Assembly (NCBI GenBank): GCA_947384955.1
Contig: CANDJC010000004.1
Span: forward strand, 1-64,000
Source: an uncultured Eubacterium sp.
Lineage (GTDB): Bacteria > Bacillota > Clostridia > Lachnospirales > Lachnospiraceae
Length of the DNA: 64,000 nt
Direction: 5' to 3'
The notes below the pieces were generated by a model. That model made no database searches, was not told the origin of the DNA, and worked only from the letters and a program-made list of their open reading frames with translations. The translations under genes and the position numbers were made by a program. Below are positions 18,110-27,551 of the stretch, one piece after another. Positions within the stretch are counted from its first letter, which is position 1, and every line of letters begins with the position of its first letter.

Positions 18110-18671
18110 AGTTTTACAAAGGAGTGAAGCAGAAATACCGCTGATTTGTTATGCTGGAGGGATTTCTAAAGAGAGAGGAATCGAGCAGTTAATCCTTGCG
18201 ATGGAACATGTTGATGCGAAGCTGATGATTGCAGGGAAAGTGGAAAAAAGATATAAGGACAGACTAAGGCAAATCAGGGGAGCAGAAAAATGTGAGTTTT
18301 TAGGATATTTGCCTCATGCAGAAGTAGAGATGCTATATACCAGGTGCCATGTTGGCTGTTGTACGCTGTTAAATCTGCCCAATGCCTATCATTCCTGGCC
18401 GATTAAATTGTTTGAATACATGGCAGCCGGACTGCCTGTTGTAGTGTCTGATTTTCCTGAGTGGAGAAAAATTATCGGGAAACGAAGCTGCGGACTGTGT
18501 GTGAATCCTCAAGACAGCAGACAGATAGCGTCGGCTATTAATTTACTGCTATCTGATACAAAAATGGCAGAAAAAATGGGGAATTTCGGCAGAAAAGCTG
18601 TTGAGCGTTATTATAATTGGGGGAAAGAGAAGGAAAAACTTTTGGAATTTTACAGGAAGACATGCAAATAA
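18048..18671 (+). pseudogene. Orphan C-terminal half of a GT4 glycosyltransferase
   Basis: Open for 207 codons in the third frame across the G run. From PLICYAGGISKERGIEQLIL onward it is a complete GT-B donor domain, ending WGKEKEKLLEFYRKTCK. It is clearly homologous to the same half of the gene before it. The acceptor domain (about 190 residues) is missing. It could be translated as a fusion when the G run is 10 or 13, or from an internal ATG at 18048 that has AAAGG 10 bases upstream, or be a remnant left by recombination between two tandem glycosyltransferase genes. Confidence 0.6.
18081..18091 (+). repeat. Poly-G run, 11 bases (out of frame)
   Basis: Eleven consecutive Gs near the 3' end of the glycosyltransferase at 17024. 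The length selects among three frames: truncated tail (present), native tail, or fusion to the next fragment. Candidate slipped-strand phase-variation tract. Confidence 0.85.
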
Positions 18672-18686
18672 GACAGGGAGAAGTAT

Positions 18687-20030
18687 TTGTCATTAGCAGA
18701 AATGAGTATGAGAAAAATACGAATTCGTTCAAAAATCAGTGTAAATGAAATTATTTCATGCATATTTGTTTTGTGGGTATTAAATCCAATTACACATGAA
18801 TATTTAAATCCAGTTTATGTAATTGCAATTGCTGCTATCTGGTATGTTACAGCAAGTTCACAAAATAAAAGTGCAATGGGGAAAGCGTTAAACAGTAAAG
18901 TATTTATTCTGTCATGGGTTTATCCTTTGTTTATGCTGGTTTATGTTATTGCCAGACATGCAAAATTAGAAAAAAGCAGCTTCGGAATGCCATTAATAGT
19001 GCTTTTTTATATGTATTGTTATTATAGGAATAACAAAAAAGACAGCAAGCTGATTTTGAAGTCCAGCATTTTCTTTTTTATCCTCATGGCAGGATATACG
19101 CTCTTACAGTTAAAGAAGGAACCCAATATCTCCAGACTGCTGGCGGCTGGAGATAAGGCATTGAAAGCGGATATTGCTTCCCCATTTACTGCAGGATATA
19201 CCGAAATTTATTATTTGGTATTCTTTGTAATATCGGTAACAGGGGCAGTTTTGATTTATGAAAACCGCAATTTTAGATGCCTTTATTTACTGCTTACTGC
19301 ATTGCTGTTTATTTTATTTATAAGGGCGCAGTATACGATTGCGATTTTACTGATGCTTTTTGGAATAATAACAGTCTGTTTTACAAGACGCAGAAAAAAA
19401 ACTGTCTGGATATTTTTGGGATGTGTTTTGTGTGTGATCGTTTTCATATTTATGATATTTGGAACTGACAGCCTGGCTGAATTCATTTATTTTGCAGCTG
19501 ATATACTTCCGAATGGTATTTTGAAAAACAGGATTATTCAAATTGGAGATTTATTTTATAGTGGAAGCCCAATGATGCAGGGCAGTAATGGCGCAATTGA
19601 CAGGTTTCAGCTGTATGCAAAATCGTGGAATACATTTACATCAAATTTTTTCTTCGGAGCTGGAGATGGTGAAAATGTATCAGGGTTTATAGGAGGGCAT
19701 TCGACTTTTATTGACAGGCTGGCAAGATATGGCATATTTGGCGGCGGACTGTATATTACATCTCGTATATACATATTGTTCTTTGTCAGAAAGACGCTTT
19801 CGGATAGGTGGAAACATCTATATAGTATAAATATTGTGGTATTTATTTTAGTAAGTATTTTAAATACATCGGACCGAAATAGTTTTTTTATGATGCTAAT
19901 TGTAATTCTGCCATTGTTTTTTGAATACATAGAAGAAAAATTCCAGATGGGAAACCCGTACAGCGAAGGAGAAAAGAATAGTGAATGTATTAGTGATAGG
20001 GAGAGGGATTCCTACAAAACGAGACCCTGA
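18687..20030 (+). CDS. Wzy-like polysaccharide polymerase
   Basis: A 447-residue membrane protein with about ten to twelve hydrophobic segments and a large loop between about 285 and 340 (YSGSPMMQGSNGAIDRFQLY, then GAGDGENVSGFIGGHSTFID). This is the pattern of Wzy/O-antigen ligase family proteins, in which the loop (GGHSTFID) carries conserved polar residues. It would join repeat units outside the membrane. A TTG at 18687, 7 bases after GGGAG, is the likely start. The C-terminus overlaps the next glycosyltransferase gene by about 50 bases. Confidence 0.7.
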   Translation: MSLAEMSMRKIRIRSKISVNEIISCIFVLWVLNPITHEYLNPVYVIAIAAIWYVTASSQNKSAMGKALNSKVFILSWVYPLFMLVYVIARHAKLEKSSFGMPLIVLFYMYCYYRNNKKDSKLILKSSIFFFILMAGYTLLQLKKEPNISRLLAAGDKALKADIASPFTAGYTEIYYLVFFVISVTGAVLIYENRNFRCLYLLLTALLFILFIRAQYTIAILLMLFGIITVCFTRRRKKTVWIFLGCVLCVIVFIFMIFGTDSLAEFIYFAADILPNGILKNRIIQIGDLFYSGSPMMQGSNGAIDRFQLYAKSWNTFTSNFFFGAGDGENVSGFIGGHSTFIDRLARYGIFGGGLYITSRIYILFFVRKTLSDRWKHLYSINIVVFILVSILNTSDRNSFFMMLIVILPLFFEYIEEKFQMGNPYSEGEKNSECISDRERDSYKTRP

Positions 20031-21111
20031 GTATGGAATATTTGAGATGGATCAGGCGAGAGCATTAGCCAGAGCCGGGCATCATGTAACATATGCTGCA
20101 GTTGATTTTCGGTCTCTTCGAAGATGGAGAAAATGGGGACTGGTACAGGGCAGATATGAAGGGGTAACGTGGTATGTATATAATCTGCCTGCTGGTCCTA
20201 TTCCATTTAAAATAAGAAGTATTTTAGGAAAAAATATATTAAAAAAAATGTATGGCAATATTTTACAAAATGCACCAGATGTTATTCATGCGCATTTTGC
20301 ACAGACAGGATTTATGGCTATAGATATTTCAAAGAAGTATTATGTACCGCTTATCATTACAGAGCATTTAAGTGATATGAATAAAAAAGTCATAGATGAT
20401 CATGTTTTAAAAATAGCAAAAGAAACATATATCAGTGCCAGCCAGGTGATAGCAGTCAGCAGAACGCTGGCAGAAAGCATCAGGAAAAATGTAGGGGTAA
20501 ATTGTGAAGTGATTCCAAATATTATGGGAGAATCGTCCTTCTTTAGGTATAAAAAGATTGCTCATAAAGGAATCGGTTATATAACGACATGCAGTTTAAT
20601 AGAACGTAAAAGACCAGAATTATTGATTCGTAGTTTTTTTGAACTCTGCCACAAATATAATGATGTCTATCTGGGATTGATAGGGGATGGAAAACAGAGG
20701 CGTATGCTGGAAAAACTTATAAAAAAATTAGGGATTGGAAACAGGGTCAGATTTTATGGAAAACGGACAAGGACGCAGATGGCTGAAATCTATAGAAAAT
20801 ATGACTGCTTTGTTCTGCCATCTGCAAGGGAAACTTTTGGCGTAGCATATATTGAAGCAATGTCTGCCGGACTGCCAGTTATAGCTACAAAATGCGGAGG
20901 ACCAGAAGAATTTGTAACGAAAGAAAATGGCTTGCTTATTTCAACAGATAATGAACAGGAATTAACTGCTGCAATGGAAAAAATGTACCATACAAGCAAA
21001 GAGTATGATGTAAATAAAATGAGAGCATATATTCAGGAGCATTTTTCGATGGAAGCTGTGGCAGATAAAGTCTGCTCTGTTTATAAGAAAGTGCTTAAAG
21101 GAAACATATAA
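19981..21111 (+). CDS. GT4 glycosyltransferase
   Basis: A 376-residue GT-B enzyme. The acceptor domain begins NVLVIGRGIPTKRDPEYGIF (about 2-21) with the family's HAHFAQTGFMA (about 103-113). The donor domain has GDGKQRRMLEKLIKKLGI (about 240-257), and the E-x7-E motif is visible in ARETFGVAYIEAMSAGLPVI (about 282-301). It is a retaining transferase that adds one sugar of the repeat unit; the donor cannot be read. The start codon is GTG, with GAAGGAG well placed inside the end of the polymerase gene. Confidence 0.85.
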   Translation: MNVLVIGRGIPTKRDPEYGIFEMDQARALARAGHHVTYAAVDFRSLRRWRKWGLVQGRYEGVTWYVYNLPAGPIPFKIRSILGKNILKKMYGNILQNAPDVIHAHFAQTGFMAIDISKKYYVPLIITEHLSDMNKKVIDDHVLKIAKETYISASQVIAVSRTLAESIRKNVGVNCEVIPNIMGESSFFRYKKIAHKGIGYITTCSLIERKRPELLIRSFFELCHKYNDVYLGLIGDGKQRRMLEKLIKKLGIGNRVRFYGKRTRTQMAEIYRKYDCFVLPSARETFGVAYIEAMSAGLPVIATKCGGPEEFVTKENGLLISTDNEQELTAAMEKMYHTSKEYDVNKMRAYIQEHFSMEAVADKVCSVYKKVLKGNI

Positions 21112-21139
21112 AGATTAATGATTTGGGAGGCGTTAACAT

Positions 21140-22438
21140 CTGAAGAACCGTACGATACTTTTTATTTATGCGCAAAATGAATATCCGACTCGCAATATGG
21201 TTTCGGATCTCATGTATAGTTTTCAGCGACATTCTGATTATAGAATCGTTTATTATAATAGATTTACCAATAAAACACCGGATTATCTTAGTACAATAGA
21301 GTATGATGCAGTTATCTTTCATCAGTCTGTAACGTTTTGTGCAGAGCCGCAAAGGGGAAGACGCAGAATACAAGATTTTCAGAGTTTTTTAAATAAATCG
21401 AAGGCTGTCAGAGCAGCTTTGTTTCAGGATGAGTATATATGTACAGATATATCTGTAGAGTTCCTGAATGAATTAAAGATAGATTACGCGTTTACGGTAA
21501 TGCCTCAAAGTGAATGGAACCTGGTTTATGGAAAAGTAAGAAAGGAATGCCGGATTGTTCCTATGCTTACGGGATACATAGAAGACAAAGGGGACAGGTA
21601 TTATAGGGCAGGAATGACAAAAAAACGTACTATTGACGTGGGATACAGAGCAGTATGGAATAAACAGTTAATTGTATTAGGGCAATTTGGCTATGACAAG
21701 ATTAGGATTGCAGACTGCTTAAAAAAGCAGTTAAAGGGAACAGACTACAAAACAGATATTAAAGTAGGGTGGGAATATATCCTAAAAGGGGATAAGTGGA
21801 ATGAATTTTTAAGCTCATGCCGTTTTGTTCTTGGTGTTGAAAGTGGCGGAAGTGTACTGGATCGTGATGGGAGCATATATAAATCAGTAAAGAAAAAGAT
21901 AGAGTCTGATCCAAATGTATCAGCGAAGGAATTGTATAAGGAATTAATAGAGAAACATGATAATTCATATAAACTTCGTGCAATTTCCCCGCGGCATTTC
22001 GAGGCAATAGAGGAAGGGGTGTGCCAGATACTATATGAGGGCAATTATAGCGGTGTTCTAACCCCCGGAATTCATTACATAGAGCTAAAGAAGGATCATA
22101 GTAATTTAAAAGAAGTGATTGATATGATTGGCAATGAAACAGTTAGAAGAAGAATTGTTAATAATGCTTATAAAGACATAATAAAATCTGGGAAATATAC
22201 ATACAAAAACTTTGTAAATTCTTTTTTTAATATCATATTTGAAAATGGAATTACTAAGAAGAATAATAACAGATTAAAAGAGTTTATGGTTATCAGCAGA
22301 GCGGCATTACATGAAAAAAAAGTCGTGATATATATACGAATTATTCAGTCGTTAAAAAAGTTTAAATTCATAAATAAAATAAGACATACAGCTTTCTTAA
22401 AAATGCTGATGAGAGGCTATTATTCGAAAAGGCTGTAA
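21140..22438 (+). CDS. CgeB-like glycosyltransferase with CTG start
   Basis: About 432 residues. The C-terminal half (GVLTPGIHYIELKKDHSNLK around 300-380) is the glycosyltransferase domain of CgeB/spore-maturation type (Glyco_trans_1_2). Homologues in this window are the 3' half of the gene at 30581 and the decayed gene at 32871. The first ATG (21197) would cut off the first beta strand TILFIYAQ, which aligns with EILFVYRP of the relative at 32871. Reading from a CTG at 21140, nine bases after GGGAGG, restores it (LKNRTILFIYAQ). The start is therefore either a rare CTG or a mutated ATG. Confidence 0.65.
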   Translation: MKNRTILFIYAQNEYPTRNMVSDLMYSFQRHSDYRIVYYNRFTNKTPDYLSTIEYDAVIFHQSVTFCAEPQRGRRRIQDFQSFLNKSKAVRAALFQDEYICTDISVEFLNELKIDYAFTVMPQSEWNLVYGKVRKECRIVPMLTGYIEDKGDRYYRAGMTKKRTIDVGYRAVWNKQLIVLGQFGYDKIRIADCLKKQLKGTDYKTDIKVGWEYILKGDKWNEFLSSCRFVLGVESGGSVLDRDGSIYKSVKKKIESDPNVSAKELYKELIEKHDNSYKLRAISPRHFEAIEEGVCQILYEGNYSGVLTPGIHYIELKKDHSNLKEVIDMIGNETVRRRIVNNAYKDIIKSGKYTYKNFVNSFFNIIFENGITKKNNNRLKEFMVISRAALHEKKVVIYIRIIQSLKKFKFINKIRHTAFLKMLMRGYYSKRL

Positions 22439-22497
22439 TGAAAGCTTTTAAACTGCAAGGCTGTAACTATCATACAATAAGAACAGGAGGATTAAAA

Positions 22498-23448
22498 ATG
22501 AAGGTATTAATTACTGGAGGTGCCGGGCACATTGGCTCGCATATTGCGGACAGGCTCTTGGCGAGAAACGATGAGGTGTGTGTGATTGATAATTATCAGA
22601 CGGGAAGAAGGGATAACCTTACACCGCAGGAAGGACTTCGAATTGTTGAGGGAAGTATTGCTGATACGATGCTGGTCAGCAGGGTTTTTGATGAGTTTAT
22701 GCCAGAGGTAGTTGTACATGCGGCTGCATCCTATAAGGATCCGCAGAATTGGACAGAAGATGCGTTAACGAATGTGGCCGGAGCAGCGAATATCGCAAAG
22801 GCATCGCTTTCAGCCGGAATCAGGAGGATTATTTATTTCCAGACAGCTTTGTGCTATGGTTTAAAGCCGATAGAGCAGCCTATCACACTGACGCATCCAT
22901 ATTTTGGCGGTACGTATGATGGCGGGAGCAGTTATGCTATCAGTAAAACAGCGGCTGAGATGTATTTGACGCTTTCAGGCCTTGAATTCATTTCTTTCCG
23001 CCTTGCTAATTCATACGGTCCTAGAAATCTGAGCGGCCCGCTTCCTACATTTTACAGCCGGCTCACAGCAGGAAAGCCTTGTTTTGTAATGGATACAAGA
23101 CGTGATTTTATTTTCGTAGATGATCTTGTAAATGTGGTAATTAAGGCGATTGATGGTATGGGGAATAAAGGATACTATCATGTATCAAGCGGTTCGGACT
23201 ATGCAATTAAGGAACTCTATGATGCAGCTTTAAAGGCACTTGATATCAAATCAGAGACAGATGCTGAGGTGAGGGCAAGAGGAGAGGATGATGTTTACAC
23301 TATACTTCTGGATCCTAAGAAAACGAATGATGATTTTGACTGGAAAGTGACGACTCCTTTAGAGGATGGAATCAGGAAGGCGATTGAATGGTATAAAACC
23401 CATGGCATTACACAGACATTTACACATCTTAAGGGAGTAGAAAAATAA
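22498..23448 (+). CDS. NAD-dependent sugar epimerase/dehydratase (WbmG-like)
   Basis: A 316-residue extended-SDR enzyme. The NAD loop is MKVLITGGAGHIGSHIADRL at the very start. The catalytic YxxxK is in SSYAISKTAAE (about 142-152), and DTRRDFIFVDDLVNVV (about 201-216) is typical. Resemblance and gene order (epimerase, epimerase, asparagine-synthase-type enzyme) recall WbmG-WbmH-WbmI of Bordetella O-antigen clusters, where such enzymes act on diacetamido-uronic acids. I infer a C4 epimerase here. The ATG at 22498 follows AGGAGG; an upstream in-frame ATG at 22438 has no family similarity. Confidence 0.75.
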   Translation: MKVLITGGAGHIGSHIADRLLARNDEVCVIDNYQTGRRDNLTPQEGLRIVEGSIADTMLVSRVFDEFMPEVVVHAAASYKDPQNWTEDALTNVAGAANIAKASLSAGIRRIIYFQTALCYGLKPIEQPITLTHPYFGGTYDGGSSYAISKTAAEMYLTLSGLEFISFRLANSYGPRNLSGPLPTFYSRLTAGKPCFVMDTRRDFIFVDDLVNVVIKAIDGMGNKGYYHVSSGSDYAIKELYDAALKALDIKSETDAEVRARGEDDVYTILLDPKKTNDDFDWKVTTPLEDGIRKAIEWYKTHGITQTFTHLKGVEK

Positions 23449-24518
23449 TGGATAAAGAAATCTATCAGTCGTTTGAGGGCAGGAAAATCCTTGTAGTCGG
23501 AGGTGCCGGTTTCGTAGGGAGTAATCTTGTAAGGCTCCTTACAGAAAACGTGTCGAATGTTTCAGTTGTTGTGGTTGATAATTTGCTGTCGTCTGAAATT
23601 GACAATCTGCCTGACAGTAATAAAATTGAATTCCGTGAAGGTTCTATAACAGACTTTCGTATACTGGATGGCATAGAGGATGAATATGATTATATTTTTC
23701 ATTTGGCATGTTTCCATGGAAACCAGAGTTCTATCTATGATCCCATAATGGATCATGATAATAATACGATAACGACGCTAAAGATATTTGAAACAATAAA
23801 GGATTTCAGGAAACTTAAAAAGGTGGTATATTCGTCAGCTGGCTGTTCTGTGGCTAAAAAGACGTTTGGAGAAGCGGCAGCCACTACAGAGGATAGTGGT
23901 ATAGAATTAAATCAGGATAGTCCATACTCTATTTCAAAGATAATAGGCGAATTTTATTCGGTATATTATCACAAGCAGTGGAATCTTCCTGTTGTTAGAG
24001 CGAGATTTCAAAATGTATATGGACCGGGGGAGGTACTTGGAGCAGGAAGATGGCGTGGAACATATGCGACAGTATGGAGAAATGTTACACCGACATTTAT
24101 TTACAAAGCATTACATAATGAAGAGATACCTCTTGAAAATGGCGGAATAGCAACGAGAGACTTTATATTCGCTGAGGATATCTGCCGGGGACTTATGTAT
24201 TGTGCGATTAAAGGAGAAGCCGGAGATGTTTATAATATTGGATCAGGTGTAGAAACTTCAATAGCCCGGCTTGCCGAAATTATTAAAAGACTGTCAGGAA
24301 GTTCATCAAACATCAGGATGCTGCCGAAAAGACCGTGGGACAATTCTGGAAAACGTTTTGCTTCAACAGAGAAATCAAAGCGGGAGCTTGGATTTGAGGC
24401 ACGAGTCAGGGTTGAAGATGGACTTAAGTATACAATAGAGTGGACAAAAGAAAACATAGACCGCATTAATGCCAGCATACATAAGCATGATGCACATATA
24501 AGAGCAATAGGAAAATAG
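23448..24518 (+). CDS. NAD-dependent sugar epimerase/dehydratase (WbmH-like)
   Basis: A 356-residue extended-SDR enzyme. The NAD loop is ILVVGGAGFVGSNLVRLL (about 14-31). The Ser/Tyr/Lys catalytic set is in VVYSSAGCSVAK and SPYSISKIIGEFY (about 165-177), and the substrate region is RFQNVYGPGEVLG. It starts at the last base of the previous stop (TAATG), so the two are translationally coupled and may form one pathway or a heteromer. Likely substrate: a UDP-diacetamido-hexuronate or related sugar made by the wbp-type enzymes upstream. Confidence 0.75.
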   Translation: MDKEIYQSFEGRKILVVGGAGFVGSNLVRLLTENVSNVSVVVVDNLLSSEIDNLPDSNKIEFREGSITDFRILDGIEDEYDYIFHLACFHGNQSSIYDPIMDHDNNTITTLKIFETIKDFRKLKKVVYSSAGCSVAKKTFGEAAATTEDSGIELNQDSPYSISKIIGEFYSVYYHKQWNLPVVRARFQNVYGPGEVLGAGRWRGTYATVWRNVTPTFIYKALHNEEIPLENGGIATRDFIFAEDICRGLMYCAIKGEAGDVYNIGSGVETSIARLAEIIKRLSGSSSNIRMLPKRPWDNSGKRFASTEKSKRELGFEARVRVEDGLKYTIEWTKENIDRINASIHKHDAHIRAIGK

Positions 24519-24539
24519 AGAAATTTGGAGAGAGACGTA

Positions 24540-26453
24540 ATGTGTTCAATAGCGGGGATTATATCATTAACAGGAAAGCCATATCCAGGAATGAAGAATG
24601 GCCTGTCTGTTATGAATATCTTACAGAAGCACAGAGGTCCGGATGGCGAGGGTATATGGATCAGCCCGGAAGAAACTGCAGGACTGGCACACAGGCGCCT
24701 CAGTGTGATTGACCTGGCTTTGGGAGAGCAGCCGATGAGGGATGATAATGGTAACTATGTCTGCTTCAATGGTGAGATTTTTAATTATCTTGAACTCCGG
24801 CAGGAAATTGGAGGTGTATACAGGACGGCCTCCGATACAGAGGTTATATTAAAAGCATACAATAAATGGGCAGAAGATTGTGTAAATCATTTTAATGGTA
24901 TGTTTTCCTTTGCACTGTGGGATGAGAAGAGGCATCGATTGTTCTGTGCCAGGGATAGGTTTGGAATCAAGCCGTTTTATTATACACAGAAAGATGGATT
25001 CTTTATTTTTGCTTCGGAGATAAAAGCACTGCTTCCGTTCCTGGATGATATCCGCACGGATGCTGATGGATTGAAAGACTATTTAACATTCCAGTTTTGT
25101 CTTTCGGGAAAAACTCTTTTTAAAGGAATAAGAGAGTTAGAACCGGCTCATAGAATTATAATTGAGGATGGAAGAATAGATGAACGAAGATACTGGCAGA
25201 TATATTATAATATTGACTGGGATCATACAGAAAAATATTTTAGCCAGTGTATAGAAGAACTTGTGCAGGATTCCATAAAAATCCGTATCAGAAGCGATGT
25301 TCCGATAGGCGGATATGTCAGCGGAGGTGTAGATTCATCAGTTGTTTCAGCTATAGCAGCTGATATGGTAAGAGGGGAGAATTTTGCTGGATTTACAGGT
25401 AAATTTGAGCATGGACCCAGGTTTGACGAGAGTAAATATGCGCAGGACGTAGCCGGTGAACATGGCTTTGAATTATACCAGATAGGTATAACCGACAGAG
25501 ATTTTGTCGAGAACATCCGGAAAGTGATTTATCATCTGGATGAACCTGTGGCGGGTCCTGGCTCGTTTAATCAGTATATGGTTTCAAAGTTAGCAGCTGA
25601 ACATAGAAAAGTTGTTCTTGGCGGGCAGGGAGGAGATGAGATTTTTGGCGGATATACACGGTATCTCGTTGCGTACTTTGAACAGTGTATAAAAGGCGCA
25701 ATAGAGGGAACCATGAATTCAGGAAACTATATTGTTACATATGAATCTATCATTCCTAATCTTGTAAGCCTGAAGAATTACAAACCTATGCTGAAGAACT
25801 TCTGGAAAGAGGGCTTATTCGAGGATCTTGACAGGCGGTATTACAGGCTCATTAACAGGGCTCCTGATATTATGGATTGTATAAGAAGGGATACTCTGGA
25901 TAATTACAATCCTTATGATACATTTGAGCATATTTTTGATGCAGGAAATGTAGAGAAAGGTTCCTATTTTGATCGAATGACTCATTTTGATTTTAAGACA
26001 CTGCTTCCGGCTCTCTTGCAGGTTGAAGACAGAATGAGCATGGCACACGGACTGGAATCCAGGGTTCCATTATTGGATTACAGGCTTATTGAACTTGCTG
26101 CTACAATACCGTCAAATTTTAAGCTGAAAAATGGTGACATGAAGTATATTTTCAAGAAGACAATGATGCCATATCTTCCGAAAAGTATTCAGGAAAGAAA
26201 AGATAAGATGGGATTTCCTATTCCAATAAATGCATGGTTTAAAAATGAACTCAGGGATTTTGTGGGAGATGTATTTTCTGTACCGAATGCAATGCATAGA
26301 GAATATATTGATAATAGTTCTGTGCTTGAAAAGATAAAAAATGAGGGTGAATTCGGCCGAAACATCTGGGGGCTTTTGAGCCTGGAATTGTGGCATCAGG
26401 AATTTCACGATAAAAGCAGCTATTATAAAAAGATGCTGGAGGGTAATTCGTAA
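24540..26453 (+). CDS. Asparagine-synthase-type amidotransferase 2
   Basis: A 637-residue AsnB-family enzyme. The start must be the ATG at 24540 (MCSIAGII), which exposes Cys2; a TTG at 24525 would not. GGAGAGAG is 5 bases upstream. The PPi loop SGGVDSS is at about 261. It directly follows the two epimerases, the same order as Bordetella wbmG-H-I, where the third enzyme amidates a uronic acid. The next gene (methyltransferase) overlaps its stop (TAATG). Confidence 0.8.
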   Translation: MCSIAGIISLTGKPYPGMKNGLSVMNILQKHRGPDGEGIWISPEETAGLAHRRLSVIDLALGEQPMRDDNGNYVCFNGEIFNYLELRQEIGGVYRTASDTEVILKAYNKWAEDCVNHFNGMFSFALWDEKRHRLFCARDRFGIKPFYYTQKDGFFIFASEIKALLPFLDDIRTDADGLKDYLTFQFCLSGKTLFKGIRELEPAHRIIIEDGRIDERRYWQIYYNIDWDHTEKYFSQCIEELVQDSIKIRIRSDVPIGGYVSGGVDSSVVSAIAADMVRGENFAGFTGKFEHGPRFDESKYAQDVAGEHGFELYQIGITDRDFVENIRKVIYHLDEPVAGPGSFNQYMVSKLAAEHRKVVLGGQGGDEIFGGYTRYLVAYFEQCIKGAIEGTMNSGNYIVTYESIIPNLVSLKNYKPMLKNFWKEGLFEDLDRRYYRLINRAPDIMDCIRRDTLDNYNPYDTFEHIFDAGNVEKGSYFDRMTHFDFKTLLPALLQVEDRMSMAHGLESRVPLLDYRLIELAATIPSNFKLKNGDMKYIFKKTMMPYLPKSIQERKDKMGFPIPINAWFKNELRDFVGDVFSVPNAMHREYIDNSSVLEKIKNEGEFGRNIWGLLSLELWHQEFHDKSSYYKKMLEGNS

Positions 26454-27508
26454 TGATTAAGAAAATAGCTAAAATTGTGCAAGGGGGGGGGCTGAGGCTT
26501 AAAAAGAAAATTGCAGTTATTTCCAAAAACAGGATTATATCAAGAAAATACAGAGCGTTCAAAGCGGAGGGTGTACTGATCCCTATTGAGAAAAAAAGCG
26601 GAATGTCTGATGAAATCAGCAGGTATTGGACAGGGCATACTGTGCACGATAATTGGTTTTCTTCAGCAAAAGAAAGTCTTGAGTATAGGGAGAGCATATG
26701 GGAAATGTATCCATTTTATCGAGAGTTTGCTGATATTGACAGAAACCATGAAGGTGAAGTGATTCTGGATTATGGATGCGGACCCGGGAACGATTTAACA
26801 TGGTATACGCAAAAGGCAAATCCCAGACTTATCATAGGTGCAGATATTTCGATTTCCGCTCTTAAGAATGCGCAGTTTCGTATGGCTTTGCATAAGATAG
26901 GGAAAGACAAATGCAGACTTATGCAGCTGGATGACACAAAACCAGTCATTCCGCTGAGTGATAATTCTATTGATTTTATCAGCTGTCAGGGAGTCTTAAT
27001 GCACGCATTATATCCTGAAAAAATACTGAGTGAGTTTTACAGGATTCTAAAAAAATCTGATAATAGCTGCTGCTGTATTATGGTTTATAATCGGGATTCC
27101 ATATGGTTTCATTTATATGCCGCATACTATTTGAGATTTATAAATCCGTCATCAGCGGGTTTATCGAAAGAAGATGCTGAAGGAAAATCAGTTGATGAAA
27201 TATTTCGAATGTCGACGGACGGACCTGGCTGCCCAATGGCAAGATGCTGGTCACCTGACGAATTTATAGAGATGTGTAGTAATGCAGGATTTAAGGTGAA
27301 TTATATGGGCGGTTATACAAACAGCCTTGAGCCGGATATGGCAAAACATTGGATTGAGAAGGCTCTTAAAGATGAGAGGTTAGAAGCTGAACATAAAGAA
27401 TTTTTGAAAAAAGTGATGTATGATGAAAATGGATATCCCATTATAGAAATGAAAGAAAAACGGTATATGTGTTCCATTGGGGGAGTATACAGGTTATGGA
27501 AATTGTAG
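26453..27508 (+). CDS. Class I SAM methyltransferase, in frame through a 9-G run
   Basis: A 351-residue methyltransferase. SAM motif I is VILDYGCGPGNDLTWY (about 103-118); the acidic end of motif II is IIGADIS (about 126-132), and SIDFISCQGVLMHALYP follows (about 170-186). A run of nine Gs (26483-26491) encodes Gly-Gly-Gly at residues 11-13 and is in frame now. Gain or loss of one G would stop translation within a few dozen codons, so this gene is ON. It probably methylates a sugar of the polysaccharide. Confidence 0.8.
   Translation: MIKKIAKIVQGGGLRLKKKIAVISKNRIISRKYRAFKAEGVLIPIEKKSGMSDEISRYWTGHTVHDNWFSSAKESLEYRESIWEMYPFYREFADIDRNHEGEVILDYGCGPGNDLTWYTQKANPRLIIGADISISALKNAQFRMALHKIGKDKCRLMQLDDTKPVIPLSDNSIDFISCQGVLMHALYPEKILSEFYRILKKSDNSCCCIMVYNRDSIWFHLYAAYYLRFINPSSAGLSKEDAEGKSVDEIFRMSTDGPGCPMARCWSPDEFIEMCSNAGFKVNYMGGYTNSLEPDMAKHWIEKALKDERLEAEHKEFLKKVMYDENGYPIIEMKEKRYMCSIGGVYRLWKL
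26483..26491 (+). repeat. Poly-G run, 9 bases (in frame, ON)
   Basis: Nine consecutive Gs within codons 11-13 of the methyltransferase gene. Its position near the 5' end is ideal for an on/off switch. Confidence 0.85.
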
Positions 27509-27551
27509 GCGGGACATCTGCTGCTGTCCTGTGAGATGCATAGGAGGATTT

